DNA from: Planctomycetota bacterium
GTDB taxonomy: Bacteria; Planctomycetota; JAJSAM01; JAJVHW01
Assembly (NCBI GenBank): GCA_021776825.1
Contig: JAJFFG010000076.1
Span: 124,001-188,000, forward strand
DNA length: 64,000 bases
Reading direction: 5' to 3'
A model generated the notes under the pieces. It worked only from the letters and a program-made list of their open reading frames with translations. It had not been told where the DNA came from and did not search any database. Shown here piece after piece: positions 1 through 8,708 of the stretch (its first letter is position 1; each line of letters begins with the position of its first letter). The position numbers and the translations under genes are program-made.

Positions 1-2802
1 AAGGTGCTCGGTGCCCCCGACGATCCAGACGATATCGACGACCGATCGAGCGCTCTGATGCCGGTGCACACCGAGCGCGCCGACGCGTCGCAGCACGGCG
101 TCTCCACGCAGCTCACCATCGCGGGTGACGTGGTCGGCACACCGTCGTACATGTCGCTCGAGCAGGCGCGTGGTGCGCTTGACAGCATGGACCAGCGCTC
201 GGACCTCTACTCGGTCGGCGCGATGCTCTACGAGCTGCTGACGGGCAGTCCGCCGTACACGGATCAGATGGACGACCCGTTCCCGTTGGCGATCCTCGGC
301 GCGATCCGGGGCGGTGCGCCGACCCCGGTGTTGGAACGCGAGCCGGACGTGCCGGGCGAGATCGTCGCGATCGTCGAGAAGGCGATGGCCCGGCAGCGGG
401 CCGACCGCTACGAGTCCGCGGAGGAGATGACTCAGGACCTGCGCGACTTCATCGAGGGGCGGGTGGTGCGCGCGTACCGCACCGGAGCCCTCGTCGAGCT
501 CCGCAAGTGGGTGCTGCGCAATCGCGCTCTTGCGGCGGCCATCGTCGTGGCGTTCATCTCGCTCGTCGCGGGGCTGTTCGTCAGCCGATCTGCGCTGATC
601 GAGTCCCGACACCAGACGCGTCGCGCGGAGGCGCAGTCGTACCGCCTCGGCATGCAGAGCGCGATGACGGCGCTGCTCGAGCACGACACCGAGGCGGCTA
701 GGGCGCGCCTCGACGAGCTCCCGGAGTCCGCCCGCGGCTGGGAGTGGGCGGTGCTGTCGGCGCGGACCGACGACACGACGCGGATCATCCCGGGCTCGAG
801 CGCGACGTTCGACGACGAGAACCAGCTGCTCGTCGCGCGGGAGGACGGCGCTGTCGTGCGCGTCTCACCGACAGACGGCGCCTCGGAGGAGATCTGGTCC
901 AGCGCGAAGGGCACGGTGGTCGAGGTCTCGCCTGGCGGCCGCTACGGGCTGATCGGGCAGCCCGGCTTGCTCGACAAGACGCGCATCTCGTCCGACGGCG
1001 TGCCCGGGACCGCACCCGGGTCGATCGTGGACATGGAGTCCGGCGAGGTCCGGCTCTCTCTTCGCACCATGGATCATCGCACTGTTGCGTTCTACGCGGA
1101 CCGCCCGTGGGTCGCCTGGGAGGACGACGACACCATGCGCGTCTACGACCTCGCCGCCGAGCGCGAGCTCGCCACAGCGTCCCGCGTTCCCGCCGTTCGC
1201 ATGACCGACGTCGGCGTCGGGCGCAACCGGGTGTTCGCCGGGACGACGACGGCGCATGCCCTCGTCCGCGATGCAACGACGCTCGAGACCGTGATGGAGA
1301 TTGACGGCCATCGCGAGGCCGTGACGTCGTTCGCCAGCACGCCCGGCGACGACCTGTTCGTCACGACCTCGTTCGATGGCACCGTCCGAACGTGGGACGG
1401 CGCGACCGGCGAGCCCGGTCCCTGGTCGTGGGACACGGGGAACGGAGTCGACCTGACGTCCGTCGGAATGAGCCCCGACGGTGCGCTCACCGCCGTCGAC
1501 TGCCGCGACCAGAACCTGCGGCTGTTCGACACCCGGACGGGCGAGCAGCGCGCGGTGCTGCACCGTCTCCTGCCGCGCCAGCACGCCAACATTGTCGACG
1601 CGCGGTTCTCGCCCGACGGCACGTGGATCGTCACCTCCGGCAAAGGCAACGCGATCCTCTACGACGCGACGGCTGCCGACGATCCACGCGTGCTCCGCGG
1701 TCATGCGGCGTTCGCGTACGACGTGGCATTCTCGCCCGACGGCACACTTCTCGCCTCCGCTGGCTGGGATGGATTCGCCGGCGCGGCGGGAGGCGTGCGG
1801 CTCTGGGACGCCGCCTCGGGCGCGCTCGTCGCCACGTTCGGCACGGAGGAGGAGTCGTTCGTCAATGTTGGCTTCTCACCCGACGGTCGGCAGCTGATCG
1901 CCTCGGCGATCTACGGCAACGAGTGGGGCCGAGCGCGACTCCGCTCCTGGGACGTCGTCTCGGGGGAGGAGCGGGCGCTCGCGGAGGATCGCACGCAGCA
2001 TCTCGGCTTCTTCCCGTCGCCGAGTGGGCGCCTGGCGGCGTTGCCCCTGGCCGGCCCCATCCTCCAGGACACGTCGCTCGAGATCGTCGACCTCGAGAGC
2101 CTTGCCGTTGTCTCGCGCGTGCCGCACCACATCTACTCGGGCGGTGGCGTGGGGTGGATCGACGAGCACCGGATGGTCTCGTACGCGGGCCAGGGACTCT
2201 TGAAGGTCTATGACGCGCGCTCTGCGGAGCATCTCTTCGACCTGGTCGGCCACGACTCGCTCGTCTGGACGATCACGCCGTCGCCCGACGGGACGCGAAT
2301 CGTGTCGTCCTGCGATGACGGTTCCGTCCGGACGTGGGACGCCGCGACGGGGGAACCGCTGCTGGTCATGACGGGACACGGCGGGGGTGCGCTGTCCTCC
2401 ACGTTCTCCCCGGATGGGACGCGCATCGTCTCGGGCGGCCGCGACGGACACATCCACGTCTGGAACGCGGAGACGGGCGAGGCGATCATGCGACTCGAGG
2501 GGCACGCGGCGTACGTCAAGGACGTGACGTTCTCGTCCGACGGGAGCCTGCTCGCCAGCGCGTCCGGCGACGGCACGATCCGGATCTGGAGCGACGAGCG
2601 GTTGCCGGACCGCCTGCAGGCGCGCCGGGAGCGGAACCGTCTCGTCGCCGAGCTCCGACCGCGCGTGGAGATCCTCTTCGCCGAGAACGGCGGCGATGCC
2701 GCGGCTGCCGCCACCGCGATCGGTGTCGCGAGGCATCTCGACGAGCGTGCTCGCGTGATCGCGATGCAACTCGTGCTGATGGAGTCGCTGGCCCGCCGCT
2801 GA
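1..2802 (+). CDS. Ser/Thr protein kinase (C-lobe) fused to a transmembrane segment and WD40 repeats; 5' end outside window
   Basis: The frame is open from base 1, so the N-lobe and catalytic loop lie upstream of the window. Visible from the first GTG (base 4): the activation-segment end GTPSYMSLEQARG (residues about 45-57), then DQRSDLYSVGAMLYELLTG, which are Hanks kinase subdomains VIII-IX. The phrase EGRVVRAYRTGA...ELRKW before the membrane segment (about 175-195) is typical of planctomycete PknB-type proteins. Residues about 260-870 carry WD40-like blades with repeated FSPDG...V.TWD.ATGE units, predicted to form one or two beta-propellers on the far side of the membrane. The last 60 residues are helical and Ala-rich. 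Likely role: a membrane receptor kinase. Its substrate cannot be read from the sequence. The leucine in place of the usual proline in the SPEQA motif is a mild deviation. Confidence 0.93.
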   Translation, partial: KVLGAPDDPDDIDDRSSALMPVHTERADASQHGVSTQLTIAGDVVGTPSYMSLEQARGALDSMDQRSDLYSVGAMLYELLTGSPPYTDQMDDPFPLAILGAIRGGAPTPVLEREPDVPGEIVAIVEKAMARQRADRYESAEEMTQDLRDFIEGRVVRAYRTGALVELRKWVLRNRALAAAIVVAFISLVAGLFVSRSALIESRHQTRRAEAQSYRLGMQSAMTALLEHDTEAARARLDELPESARGWEWAVLSARTDDTTRIIPGSSATFDDENQLLVAREDGAVVRVSPTDGASEEIWSSAKGTVVEVSPGGRYGLIGQPGLLDKTRISSDGVPGTAPGSIVDMESGEVRLSLRTMDHRTVAFYADRPWVAWEDDDTMRVYDLAAERELATASRVPAVRMTDVGVGRNRVFAGTTTAHALVRDATTLETVMEIDGHREAVTSFASTPGDDLFVTTSFDGTVRTWDGATGEPGPWSWDTGNGVDLTSVGMSPDGALTAVDCRDQNLRLFDTRTGEQRAVLHRLLPRQHANIVDARFSPDGTWIVTSGKGNAILYDATAADDPRVLRGHAAFAYDVAFSPDGTLLASAGWDGFAGAAGGVRLWDAASGALVATFGTEEESFVNVGFSPDGRQLIASAIYGNEWGRARLRSWDVVSGEERALAEDRTQHLGFFPSPSGRLAALPLAGPILQDTSLEIVDLESLAVVSRVPHHIYSGGGVGWIDEHRMVSYAGQGLLKVYDARSAEHLFDLVGHDSLVWTITPSPDGTRIVSSCDDGSVRTWDAATGEPLLVMTGHGGGALSSTFSPDGTRIVSGGRDGHIHVWNAETGEAIMRLEGHAAYVKDVTFSSDGSLLASASGDGTIRIWSDERLPDRLQARRERNRLVAELRPRVEILFAENGGDAAAAATAIGVARHLDERARVIAMQLVLMESLARR

Positions 2803-2838
2803 GCAGAGCCGCGGACTCCGTACGCCGAACTCGGCTGA

Positions 2839-2868
2839 CTACATCTCGGCCATCTACATCTCAGCCAT
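2839..2868. repeat. 15-bp tandem duplication spanning a stop codon
   Basis: Two 15-bp units (2839-2853 and 2854-2868) differ at one base. Read on the minus strand each unit encodes MAEM followed by TAG, so the last four residues and the stop codon of the HEAT-repeat gene are present twice; the second copy lies just beyond the functional stop. Confidence 0.8.
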
Positions 2869-4833
2869 GACATGGAACACGGCCTGCGTCAGCGCGTACC
2901 AGTTCAGGTCCGAGCTGACGCGGTGCACGCGGCGGCCCTCGCTCTTGTCGAGCAGGAGTCCGATCGCGTTGCCGGCCATGTGACGCTCGAGCGTCGAGCG
3001 CTTCGTGTCTCCGAGCACGCCAGTCAGCAGGCTCGCGGACTCACGCCCACCGATGCGCCCGAGGCCCAGCAGACCGGTGATGCGCTCGTGCTCCGTCTTG
3101 CCGTTGGCGGCCATGTCGTCGAGCTCGACCAGCGTGCGGACGTCGCCCAGCATGCCGAGCGCGCGGGCGATTTCGCCTCGCAACACCGTGTCGTTCGACT
3201 CGCGAAGCATCTCACGCAGGATCGGAGGCGCCGCGTCGCGGTCGCCGATGAGCCCGAGCGACATCGCCGCCTGAGCCTTCACCTTCGGGTCCTTGCTCTC
3301 GGAGAGCACCTCGCGCAGGCGCGGGGCGGCGTCGGTCATGCCGGCGAGCCCGACGGCGACGCACGTCGCACCGAGCAGCTCGGTACGCGTACCACGCTTC
3401 AGGGCCTTCAGCAGTGGCGCGGCGATGCGCGGACGCTCGCTGCGGCGAGCCAACACACCGATCGCCACGGCAGCGAACGGCCGGATCGCGGCATCGTCCT
3501 TGTCGTAGGTGCGGCGCAACGTGGCCAGTGCGGAGTCGCCACCGATCAGTCCGAGTGCGACGGTGGCCGTGGCGCGCACGCCGCGGTCCTTGTCCTTGCG
3601 CATGACGCGATCGAGGGCGTTGACGGAGGCCTCGTGCGCCGGCGGCGCAATCGAACCGATCGCCAGCGCCGCCGCGCGGCGGACGTCGTCCGACTTGTCC
3701 GCGAGCGCGCCGTAGAGCGCGGGGAGCGAGACGGGATCGCGGAGCTTCGCGAGGCCGTGTGCGGCGTAGACCTGACGGCGACTGTCGTTGCCGCGCGAGG
3801 GCGGAACGAGCAGACGAACGAGCTCGCCGCGCGCGTCCTCGGAGCCGCTCAGGCCGAGTGCGGTCAGGCCCGCTGCCGGGACGTCCCACGTCTGCCCGCC
3901 CTCGCGGGCGCGATCCATGAGGTAGGGCACGCTGGCCTCGTCCTGCCGCAGTCCGAGCGCCAGGATGGCGATCGCACGCTGGCGGTCCGGGGCGCGCTTC
4001 TCGATGCCCATCGCCTCGAGCGTCGTGCGGATGGCGAGGCGGTCGTCAGCCGTGTCGGCGCGGAGGATGCCGAGCGACATCGCCGCCGCCTCACGCGTCA
4101 ACTGCTTGCGATCGGCGTCGTTCGCGAGGCTCATGATGAGCGAGATGTCCGACGCGTCGCCGGCCTTGCCGAGCGCGAGCACGGACGACTCGACGACCTC
4201 TTCGTCGTCGTCGGTCATCGCCTTCGCGAGCGCGCGGCGCGTCTCGGCGCGCCAGAGGACGTCGTCGATCGACGAACTGCCGGGAGTCTGCGCCGCGTTG
4301 GCGCGGGCGCGCGATCCCTCGGCCAGCAAGAAGGTGCGGTTGGCGTACCACCAGTGCGTCCAGTGGCCGGCGTCGAGGCGACCTCCTCCGCCGCCACTGC
4401 GTCCGGGACGGGCGCCGCCGCCCGTGCTGGGGCCGCCGATGCCGCCGTCGCCGGTTGTCGGGCCGCCCGTCGTCGGGCCGCTCGCGCCACCGTCACCGGT
4501 CGTCGGACCACCGGTGTCACCGCTGGGGGTGGTCGGACCACCGATGTCGTTGCCGCCGGTCGTCGGACCGCCCGTGCCGCCGCCGCCGGTCGAGGGCCCG
4601 CCATCAGGCGGGGGTGCGGGGTCGCGCGGCTCGCGGCTGTCGGGATCGATCGAGCCGGGCGCCTCCGGGGGCGGCGGGGGCGGAGGGGGTGGCGAGAAGC
4701 CACCACAGATCGCGTGCGCGACCTCCGCCGCGACGACGAGGCTGAGCGCCAAGGCGAGTCCGGCTCCGGCGAGGACGCCACCACCGATCAACACGCGACG
4801 TCGCGGTCCCGTCGCAGTTCGTGGCTCGTTCAT
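2854..4833 (-). CDS. Secreted HEAT-repeat protein with Pro-rich and GGPTTG-rich linker
   Basis: 659 residues. The ATG at 4833 is preceded by a clear GGAGGG ribosome site. An N-terminal Arg patch and hydrophobic stretch (about 13-42) form a signal peptide or anchor, followed by a run of nine prolines and then a low-complexity region (about 60-150) built from GGPTTG-like units with Asp/Gly spacers. Residues about 190-640 are tandem alpha-helical HEAT-type repeats with the recurring pattern A.A.SLG.IGD..A...L...L, expected to form a solenoid for protein binding outside the cytoplasm. No catalytic motif is seen. Convergent with the kinase-WD40 gene, whose stop is about 50 bp away. Large exported HEAT proteins are common in Planctomycetota; the partner is unknown. 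Confidence 0.88.
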   Translation of the reverse strand: MNEPRTATGPRRRVLIGGGVLAGAGLALALSLVVAAEVAHAICGGFSPPPPPPPPPEAPGSIDPDSREPRDPAPPPDGGPSTGGGGTGGPTTGGNDIGGPTTPSGDTGGPTTGDGGASGPTTGGPTTGDGGIGGPSTGGGARPGRSGGGGGRLDAGHWTHWWYANRTFLLAEGSRARANAAQTPGSSSIDDVLWRAETRRALAKAMTDDDEEVVESSVLALGKAGDASDISLIMSLANDADRKQLTREAAAMSLGILRADTADDRLAIRTTLEAMGIEKRAPDRQRAIAILALGLRQDEASVPYLMDRAREGGQTWDVPAAGLTALGLSGSEDARGELVRLLVPPSRGNDSRRQVYAAHGLAKLRDPVSLPALYGALADKSDDVRRAAALAIGSIAPPAHEASVNALDRVMRKDKDRGVRATATVALGLIGGDSALATLRRTYDKDDAAIRPFAAVAIGVLARRSERPRIAAPLLKALKRGTRTELLGATCVAVGLAGMTDAAPRLREVLSESKDPKVKAQAAMSLGLIGDRDAAPPILREMLRESNDTVLRGEIARALGMLGDVRTLVELDDMAANGKTEHERITGLLGLGRIGGRESASLLTGVLGDTKRSTLERHMAGNAIGLLLDKSEGRRVHRVSSDLNWYALTQAVFHVMAEM

Positions 4834-4964
4834 GCGTCCCTCCAGCCCTATCGCGCGAACCCAGTGTAGGGGAGACCGGTAGTGTAGGGGACAGCGGCGG
4901 ATGTGCTCGGGCTCGCCTCGTTCGCGCCGAACCCGGGCCTGGGGTTGGAGGTTGAACGAAGGCG

Positions 4965-5225
4965 ATGCTCCGACGAATCTCGATCATCGACGGGATCGCC
5001 AGGACCCTCGGCGTCTCCGCAGTCACGGGTATCGTCTTCGTTCCGCCGGTCGGGCTGCTCCTCGTGGGGCACGCGCTCCTCACCGGAAACGTCACCGCGC
5101 ACCACCCCTTTGGTCCGCACGTCGGCGCCGTGATCCTGGCCGAACTGCTGGCTCTCCTGGCGTTGCTCGCCTCGGTCGGTCTCTCGTCGTGGTCGGACTG
5201 GCTCCGAGCTCGCGGCGACTGGTGA
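4965..5225 (+). CDS. Small two-helix membrane protein, unknown function
   Basis: 86 residues starting at ATG 4965 with a weak upstream GAAGG. Two hydrophobic segments are visible (about 15-37 and 53-76), separated by a short His-containing loop, and the C-terminus is basic. No family is recognised. It stands alone between the divergent HEAT-repeat gene and the convergent ankyrin gene, whose stop is 10 bp away. The coding call rests on codon use, the membrane pattern and the fit to the gap; it could be spurious. Confidence 0.6.
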   Translation: MLRRISIIDGIARTLGVSAVTGIVFVPPVGLLLVGHALLTGNVTAHHPFGPHVGAVILAELLALLALLASVGLSSWSDWLRARGDW

Positions 5226-5235
5226 GAAGGCCGAG

Positions 5236-6228
5236 CTAGCCCCGTTCGCGCAGCAGAGCCGCGACGTTCGGCGATCCCAGGAACTCGGCCCAGCCGAGAG
5301 GTGGACTGTCGTGGGACTCGTCGCGAGCCGTGATGTCGGCGCCGCGCTCCACGAGCAGGCTCGCGATCTCGACGTTGTCGATCCACGCGCACGTGTGCAG
5401 CGGCGTGCACCCGAGCTGGGAGCCGAAGGTGGCCCGCAGGTTGACGTCGGCGCCGTGGTCGAGCAGCCAGCGCGCGATCTCCGTTCTTCCGGTCGCAGCG
5501 GCCCAGTGGAGCCCGCCGCCGGCGTAGGGCGCCGCGTCCACGGAGGCTCCGCGCGCCAGCAACTCGTCGAGCACGGCCGCCCGGCCGTTGCGCACGGCGT
5601 AGGTGAGGGCTTCGTCGAGCACCTCTTGCGGCGCGTCGGTCAGCGTCCCCTCGGGGAAGTCCTCATGGGGCCGGTAGAAGCCGCGCCCGGCGAACGCCGC
5701 AGGGACGAGGTGGCCGTCGCCGTCGAACATCGCGGCCATCAGGTCGGCGCGGCCGAGACCTACGGCGACGCGCAGATTGCGCGGCTCGATGGAGTGCGCG
5801 GCGAGCGCATCGGCCGCTGCGGTGTGGCCCCAGAACAGGGCCTGCACGAGCGGCGTTCCGCCGGCGCCCTTCACCTCGGTCGTGGGGTCCGCCCCGCGGC
5901 GGAGGAGCTCCTCCGTCAGCTCGACCTGGTTCTCGTAGAGCGCGGTGTGCAGCGGCGTCCAGCCGTGGTGCCCCGCTCCGTTGGGGTCGGAGCCCGCGTC
6001 GAGCAGCGCGCGCACGATCGCCATGCGAGTCCCGTCGACATCGGGGGCGATGGTCGGGGGCTTGCTCCAGTCGCCGACGAGCAGGGCCCATGTGGCGACG
6101 TCGAGCAGCGCGTGCCCTTCGTCATCTCTCTCGGTGAGGATCGATGGGTTGGCGGCGACGATCGCCTGCACCGTGGCGAGGTCGCCCGCCTTCGCGGCGT
6201 CGGCTGCGCGTTGGAACTCGCTCATCAT
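5236..6228 (-). CDS. Ankyrin-repeat protein
   Basis: 330 residues, beginning with two consecutive ATG codons; AGGA lies a few bases upstream. No signal peptide, so it is predicted to be cytoplasmic. Ankyrin units with the G.TPLH.A......E....LL.RGAD consensus are seen near residues 88-125 and 225-325, with more divergent units between and at the N-terminus (AAKAGDLATVQAIVAANPSI). This is a protein-interaction scaffold; no enzymatic domain is present. It is divergent from the DinB-like gene, and the 108 bp between them hold a 16-bp tandem repeat that could regulate either gene. Confidence 0.88.
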   Translation of the reverse strand: MMSEFQRAADAAKAGDLATVQAIVAANPSILTERDDEGHALLDVATWALLVGDWSKPPTIAPDVDGTRMAIVRALLDAGSDPNGAGHHGWTPLHTALYENQVELTEELLRRGADPTTEVKGAGGTPLVQALFWGHTAAADALAAHSIEPRNLRVAVGLGRADLMAAMFDGDGHLVPAAFAGRGFYRPHEDFPEGTLTDAPQEVLDEALTYAVRNGRAAVLDELLARGASVDAAPYAGGGLHWAAATGRTEIARWLLDHGADVNLRATFGSQLGCTPLHTCAWIDNVEIASLLVERGADITARDESHDSPPLGWAEFLGSPNVAALLRERG

Positions 6229-6266
6229 GACGATCCTGTCCGGTCGCGCCCCGGTCGCGCTACTCG

Positions 6267-6314
6267 AAGTTCAAGCGGGCCGAAGTTCACGTGGGCCAAT
6301 GTTCACGTGGGCGC
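6267..6314. repeat. Three tandem 16-bp units between divergent genes
   Basis: Units at 6267-6282, 6283-6298 and 6299-6314. Units two and three share GTTCACGTGGGC; unit one is diverged (GTTCAAGCGGGC). Each of the last two contains the 6-bp palindrome CACGTG. The array lies 23 bp upstream of the DinB-like ATG and 38 bp upstream of the ankyrin gene start, a position suited to operator sites, although no regulator is known. Confidence 0.6.
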
Positions 6315-6336
6315 TGGCGGCGGGGATGATCGGAGC

Positions 6337-6873
6337 ATGCCGATCACGACCCGCGCCCGCCCCGACGAGTACGCCGCCTTCTACGCCGACTACATCTCGC
6401 TGGTCCCTCCGGGTGATCTCCTGGCCGCGATGATCGCGCAGATCGACGAGCTCCACGTGCTCGCCGTGCGCGCCGAGGAGCCCGGTCCTGGGGGCTGCGG
6501 TCCCGACTTCCGCTACGCCGAGGGCAAGTGGACGTTGCGCGAGCTCTTCCGCCACGTCGAGGAGACCGAGCGCGTGCTCGCGTACCGGGCGCTGCGCATC
6601 GCGCGTGGCGATCCGACCCCCTTGCCGGGCTTCGATCAGGACGTGTTCATCGAGGGCGGAGCCGCCGATCTTCGGAGTCCATCCGAGATCGCGACGGCCA
6701 TGGAGCACCTACGCCACGCCAACGTCTCGCTCTTCGCGGCCTTCGACGACGACGCGCTCGCCCGTCGTGGACGCATGTGGGACAAGGACGGCACCGTCCT
6801 CGCGGTCCTGCACATCGTCTACGGCCACGCGGCGCATCACCTTCGCGTCGTCGAAGAGCGGTATCTTTCCTGA
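6337..6873 (+). CDS. DinB-like (DinB_2/YfiT-type) putative metal-dependent protein
   Basis: 178 residues from ATG 6337 (GGAG 6 bp upstream); the frame is open much further upstream but without coding character. The DinB superfamily fold is a four-helix bundle that binds a metal through three histidines. Candidates here are H73 (FRHVEETERV) and H164 and H168 of YGHAAHHL. The region around residues 85-105 (YRALRIARGD..PLPGFDQD) is characteristic of the DinB_2 branch, some of whose members are thiol transferases such as bacillithiol S-transferases. Substrate unknown. Single gene, divergent from the ankyrin-repeat gene. Confidence 0.85.
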   Translation: MPITTRARPDEYAAFYADYISLVPPGDLLAAMIAQIDELHVLAVRAEEPGPGGCGPDFRYAEGKWTLRELFRHVEETERVLAYRALRIARGDPTPLPGFDQDVFIEGGAADLRSPSEIATAMEHLRHANVSLFAAFDDDALARRGRMWDKDGTVLAVLHIVYGHAAHHLRVVEERYLS

Positions 6874-7025
6874 CCAGCGCCGGCTCTCCTCATTCGCGCC
6901 GGCTCTCCGGAGTGGCAGCGGCGTCGTCCGCCTGGAGTCCCTCTCGAGGAACCCGCGCAGCGTCCTGCGGTTCCATCCGATATCGCCCGCCTCGCCGGGC
7001 GGGTAGGCTGGAGGCGGGTGAGCCC

Positions 7026-7415
7026 ATGAGCGGCACGAGCCACGACGTACGCGAACGACTGGATCGCCGGCCGGCACGCAGTTGGCGGAAGCGACTGCTG
7101 CTCTGGTTCGGACTCCTGCTCTTGGCGACCGTCATGATCCTGACCGGCCCGCTGATGATCATGCTGGTCACCGTGGTGGTCCTCGCCGGGCTCGCGATCG
7201 ATCTCGTCGTGGGGCGACCACGGCGCCGGCGTCGCGCCGAGGAGGCCCGCGCCCGCCGCCGCGAGCGCCTCGAGCAGGCCATCGAGGCAGGGGGCGTGCC
7301 CGACACGCCGTCCCACGGGCGCGGGAGGCAGGACGCCTCGAAGCTCGCCGGCCACGCCGCCGGTCCCAAGTACGGCAGCAACGTGTGGGGCTGGTGGCCG
7401 CGCGGCCGCATCTGA
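7026..7415 (+). CDS. Small membrane protein with two hydrophobic segments, unknown function
   Basis: 129 residues from ATG 7026, with GGAGG located upstream. Two closely spaced hydrophobic segments (about 24-42 and 44-62) follow a basic N-terminus, then a strongly basic stretch of Arg and Ala (63-85) that probably stays cytoplasmic, and a Gly-rich tail ending WGWWPRGRI. No recognised family. It lies between the DinB-like gene and the TPR gene, all on the same strand but with gaps of 88-152 bp, so it is not clearly in an operon. Confidence 0.7.
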   Translation: MSGTSHDVRERLDRRPARSWRKRLLLWFGLLLLATVMILTGPLMIMLVTVVVLAGLAIDLVVGRPRRRRRAEEARARRRERLEQAIEAGGVPDTPSHGRGRQDASKLAGHAAGPKYGSNVWGWWPRGRI

Positions 7416-7503
7416 CGGCCGACTTCGTCCACTCCGCTGCGCTGTCGGGTGATCCGCGCGCCGTCGTTCGGTAGCCTGCCGGGTCCCAGATCCGGAGGTG
7501 CCC

Positions 7504-8664
7504 ATGTCCACGCTCACCCGACTCGTTCTGCTCGCCGTCTTCGCGCTCGGTCTGCTCGCCTCGCCAGCAGCGGCATCGGAGGCCAGCGAGGCGTACAAGA
7601 AGGCCCGTGCGATGGCGAAAGCGGTCAACGCCGCTGCGACGGACGAGGACCGCGCCGCCGCCGAGAAGAAGCTCCGCGACTTCGCCTCATCGAAGGCGTC
7701 GTCGCTGCTCGGCGGCGAGCTCTCGAAGATGGACACCGCGCACGTCGGCCGGATCTACGGCGAGGCCGGCATGCACCCCGAGGCCGTCGCCGCGCTCGAG
7801 AAGGCGCTGAAGCACCCGGGCAGGACCAAGTACGCGTCGACCATCTACCTGCTCTACGCGCGGGCGCTCGTGGCCAACCAGCAGTGGAACCAGGCCTACG
7901 CAACGTACCAGTACATGAAGGACAAGTTCGAGGGTGACAAGAACACCAAGAACGCCTCCATGTCGGTCGGTCTCGGGCTGCGCCGCGCGAAGCGGTGGAA
8001 GGAGTCGGCGGACGCGCTCAACACCTCGCTCAAGATGAAGAATGCCGGCGCGCTGAAGCCGCTCGTCAACTCGCTCCTCCTCGACAAGCGGCGCGACGAG
8101 GCGGTCGCGGCCATCGAGTTCGCCATCGGGGCAGCCGGCGAGAAGGGTGCCAACGAGGGCCATCCGATCCTGCTGGCGATCACGAAGCTTCACGGCGAGA
8201 CGCTGCCGCTCGACTTCGAGGCCCTCGCGCCCGCCGACGGTGCTCCGGATCTCGCCGGCAAGGTCGTCGTCATGGGCGCGTGGAACGTCAGCGCCGGCTC
8301 GATTCGCTGGACGATGGAGACGCTCCAGGGGATCTGGGAGAAGTTCCCGCCGAAGGACGACGTCGTGACGCTCGCGGTGACGACGTACTACAAGAAGAAC
8401 CCCGACACGGGGCTCTTCGAGGACGAGATGACACCCGAGCAGGAGCGCGAAATCGGGCTGTCCTACCGCGAACACCACGGCTTCAAGGGGCTGCTCGGAT
8501 ACGTGAAGGACCGCGAGGCACTGCAGGCGCTGGGCGTCTCGGCACTGCCGTACATCGCCATCATCGGCAAGGACGGGAAGCTCCTCTACTCGCACACGAT
8601 CAACCGCAAGGACCCGACCGAAATCGAGGTCATCCACGAGATCATCGAGCGCGCCAAGCGGTGA
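7504..8664 (+). CDS. Exported TPR protein with C-terminal thioredoxin-like domain lacking CXXC
   Basis: 386 residues from ATG 7504; the GGAGG at 7494-7498 selects this start over a GTG that overlaps it. A signal peptide (about 1-24, AxA cleavage near SPAAAS) is followed by TPR-like helices (about 75-215). Residues about 240-386 look like a thioredoxin/TlpA fold: VVVMGAWNVSAGSIRW at the redox position, and a cis-Pro region (VSALPYIAIIGKDGKLLY). The active-site cysteines are absent, since WNVSAGS (260-266) replaces WCxxC. It is therefore probably a binding protein and not an oxidoreductase. Periplasmic location predicted. Confidence 0.82.
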   Translation: MSTLTRLVLLAVFALGLLASPAAASEASEAYKKARAMAKAVNAAATDEDRAAAEKKLRDFASSKASSLLGGELSKMDTAHVGRIYGEAGMHPEAVAALEKALKHPGRTKYASTIYLLYARALVANQQWNQAYATYQYMKDKFEGDKNTKNASMSVGLGLRRAKRWKESADALNTSLKMKNAGALKPLVNSLLLDKRRDEAVAAIEFAIGAAGEKGANEGHPILLAITKLHGETLPLDFEALAPADGAPDLAGKVVVMGAWNVSAGSIRWTMETLQGIWEKFPPKDDVVTLAVTTYYKKNPDTGLFEDEMTPEQEREIGLSYREHHGFKGLLGYVKDREALQALGVSALPYIAIIGKDGKLLYSHTINRKDPTEIEVIHEIIERAKR

Positions 8665-8708
8665 CCTGAGTCCGTATCGCGCTGGTCGATCCGCGCTAGG
8701 CTGAGGAC

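Noticed and set aside
2872..4869. 665-codon plus-strand frame opposite the HEAT-repeat gene
   Set aside because: The minus-strand frame has a signal peptide, HEAT repeats and a strong ribosome site; this one has none.
5311..6336. Upstream extension of the DinB-like frame
   Set aside because: It covers the ankyrin gene on the opposite strand; family similarity begins only at 6337.
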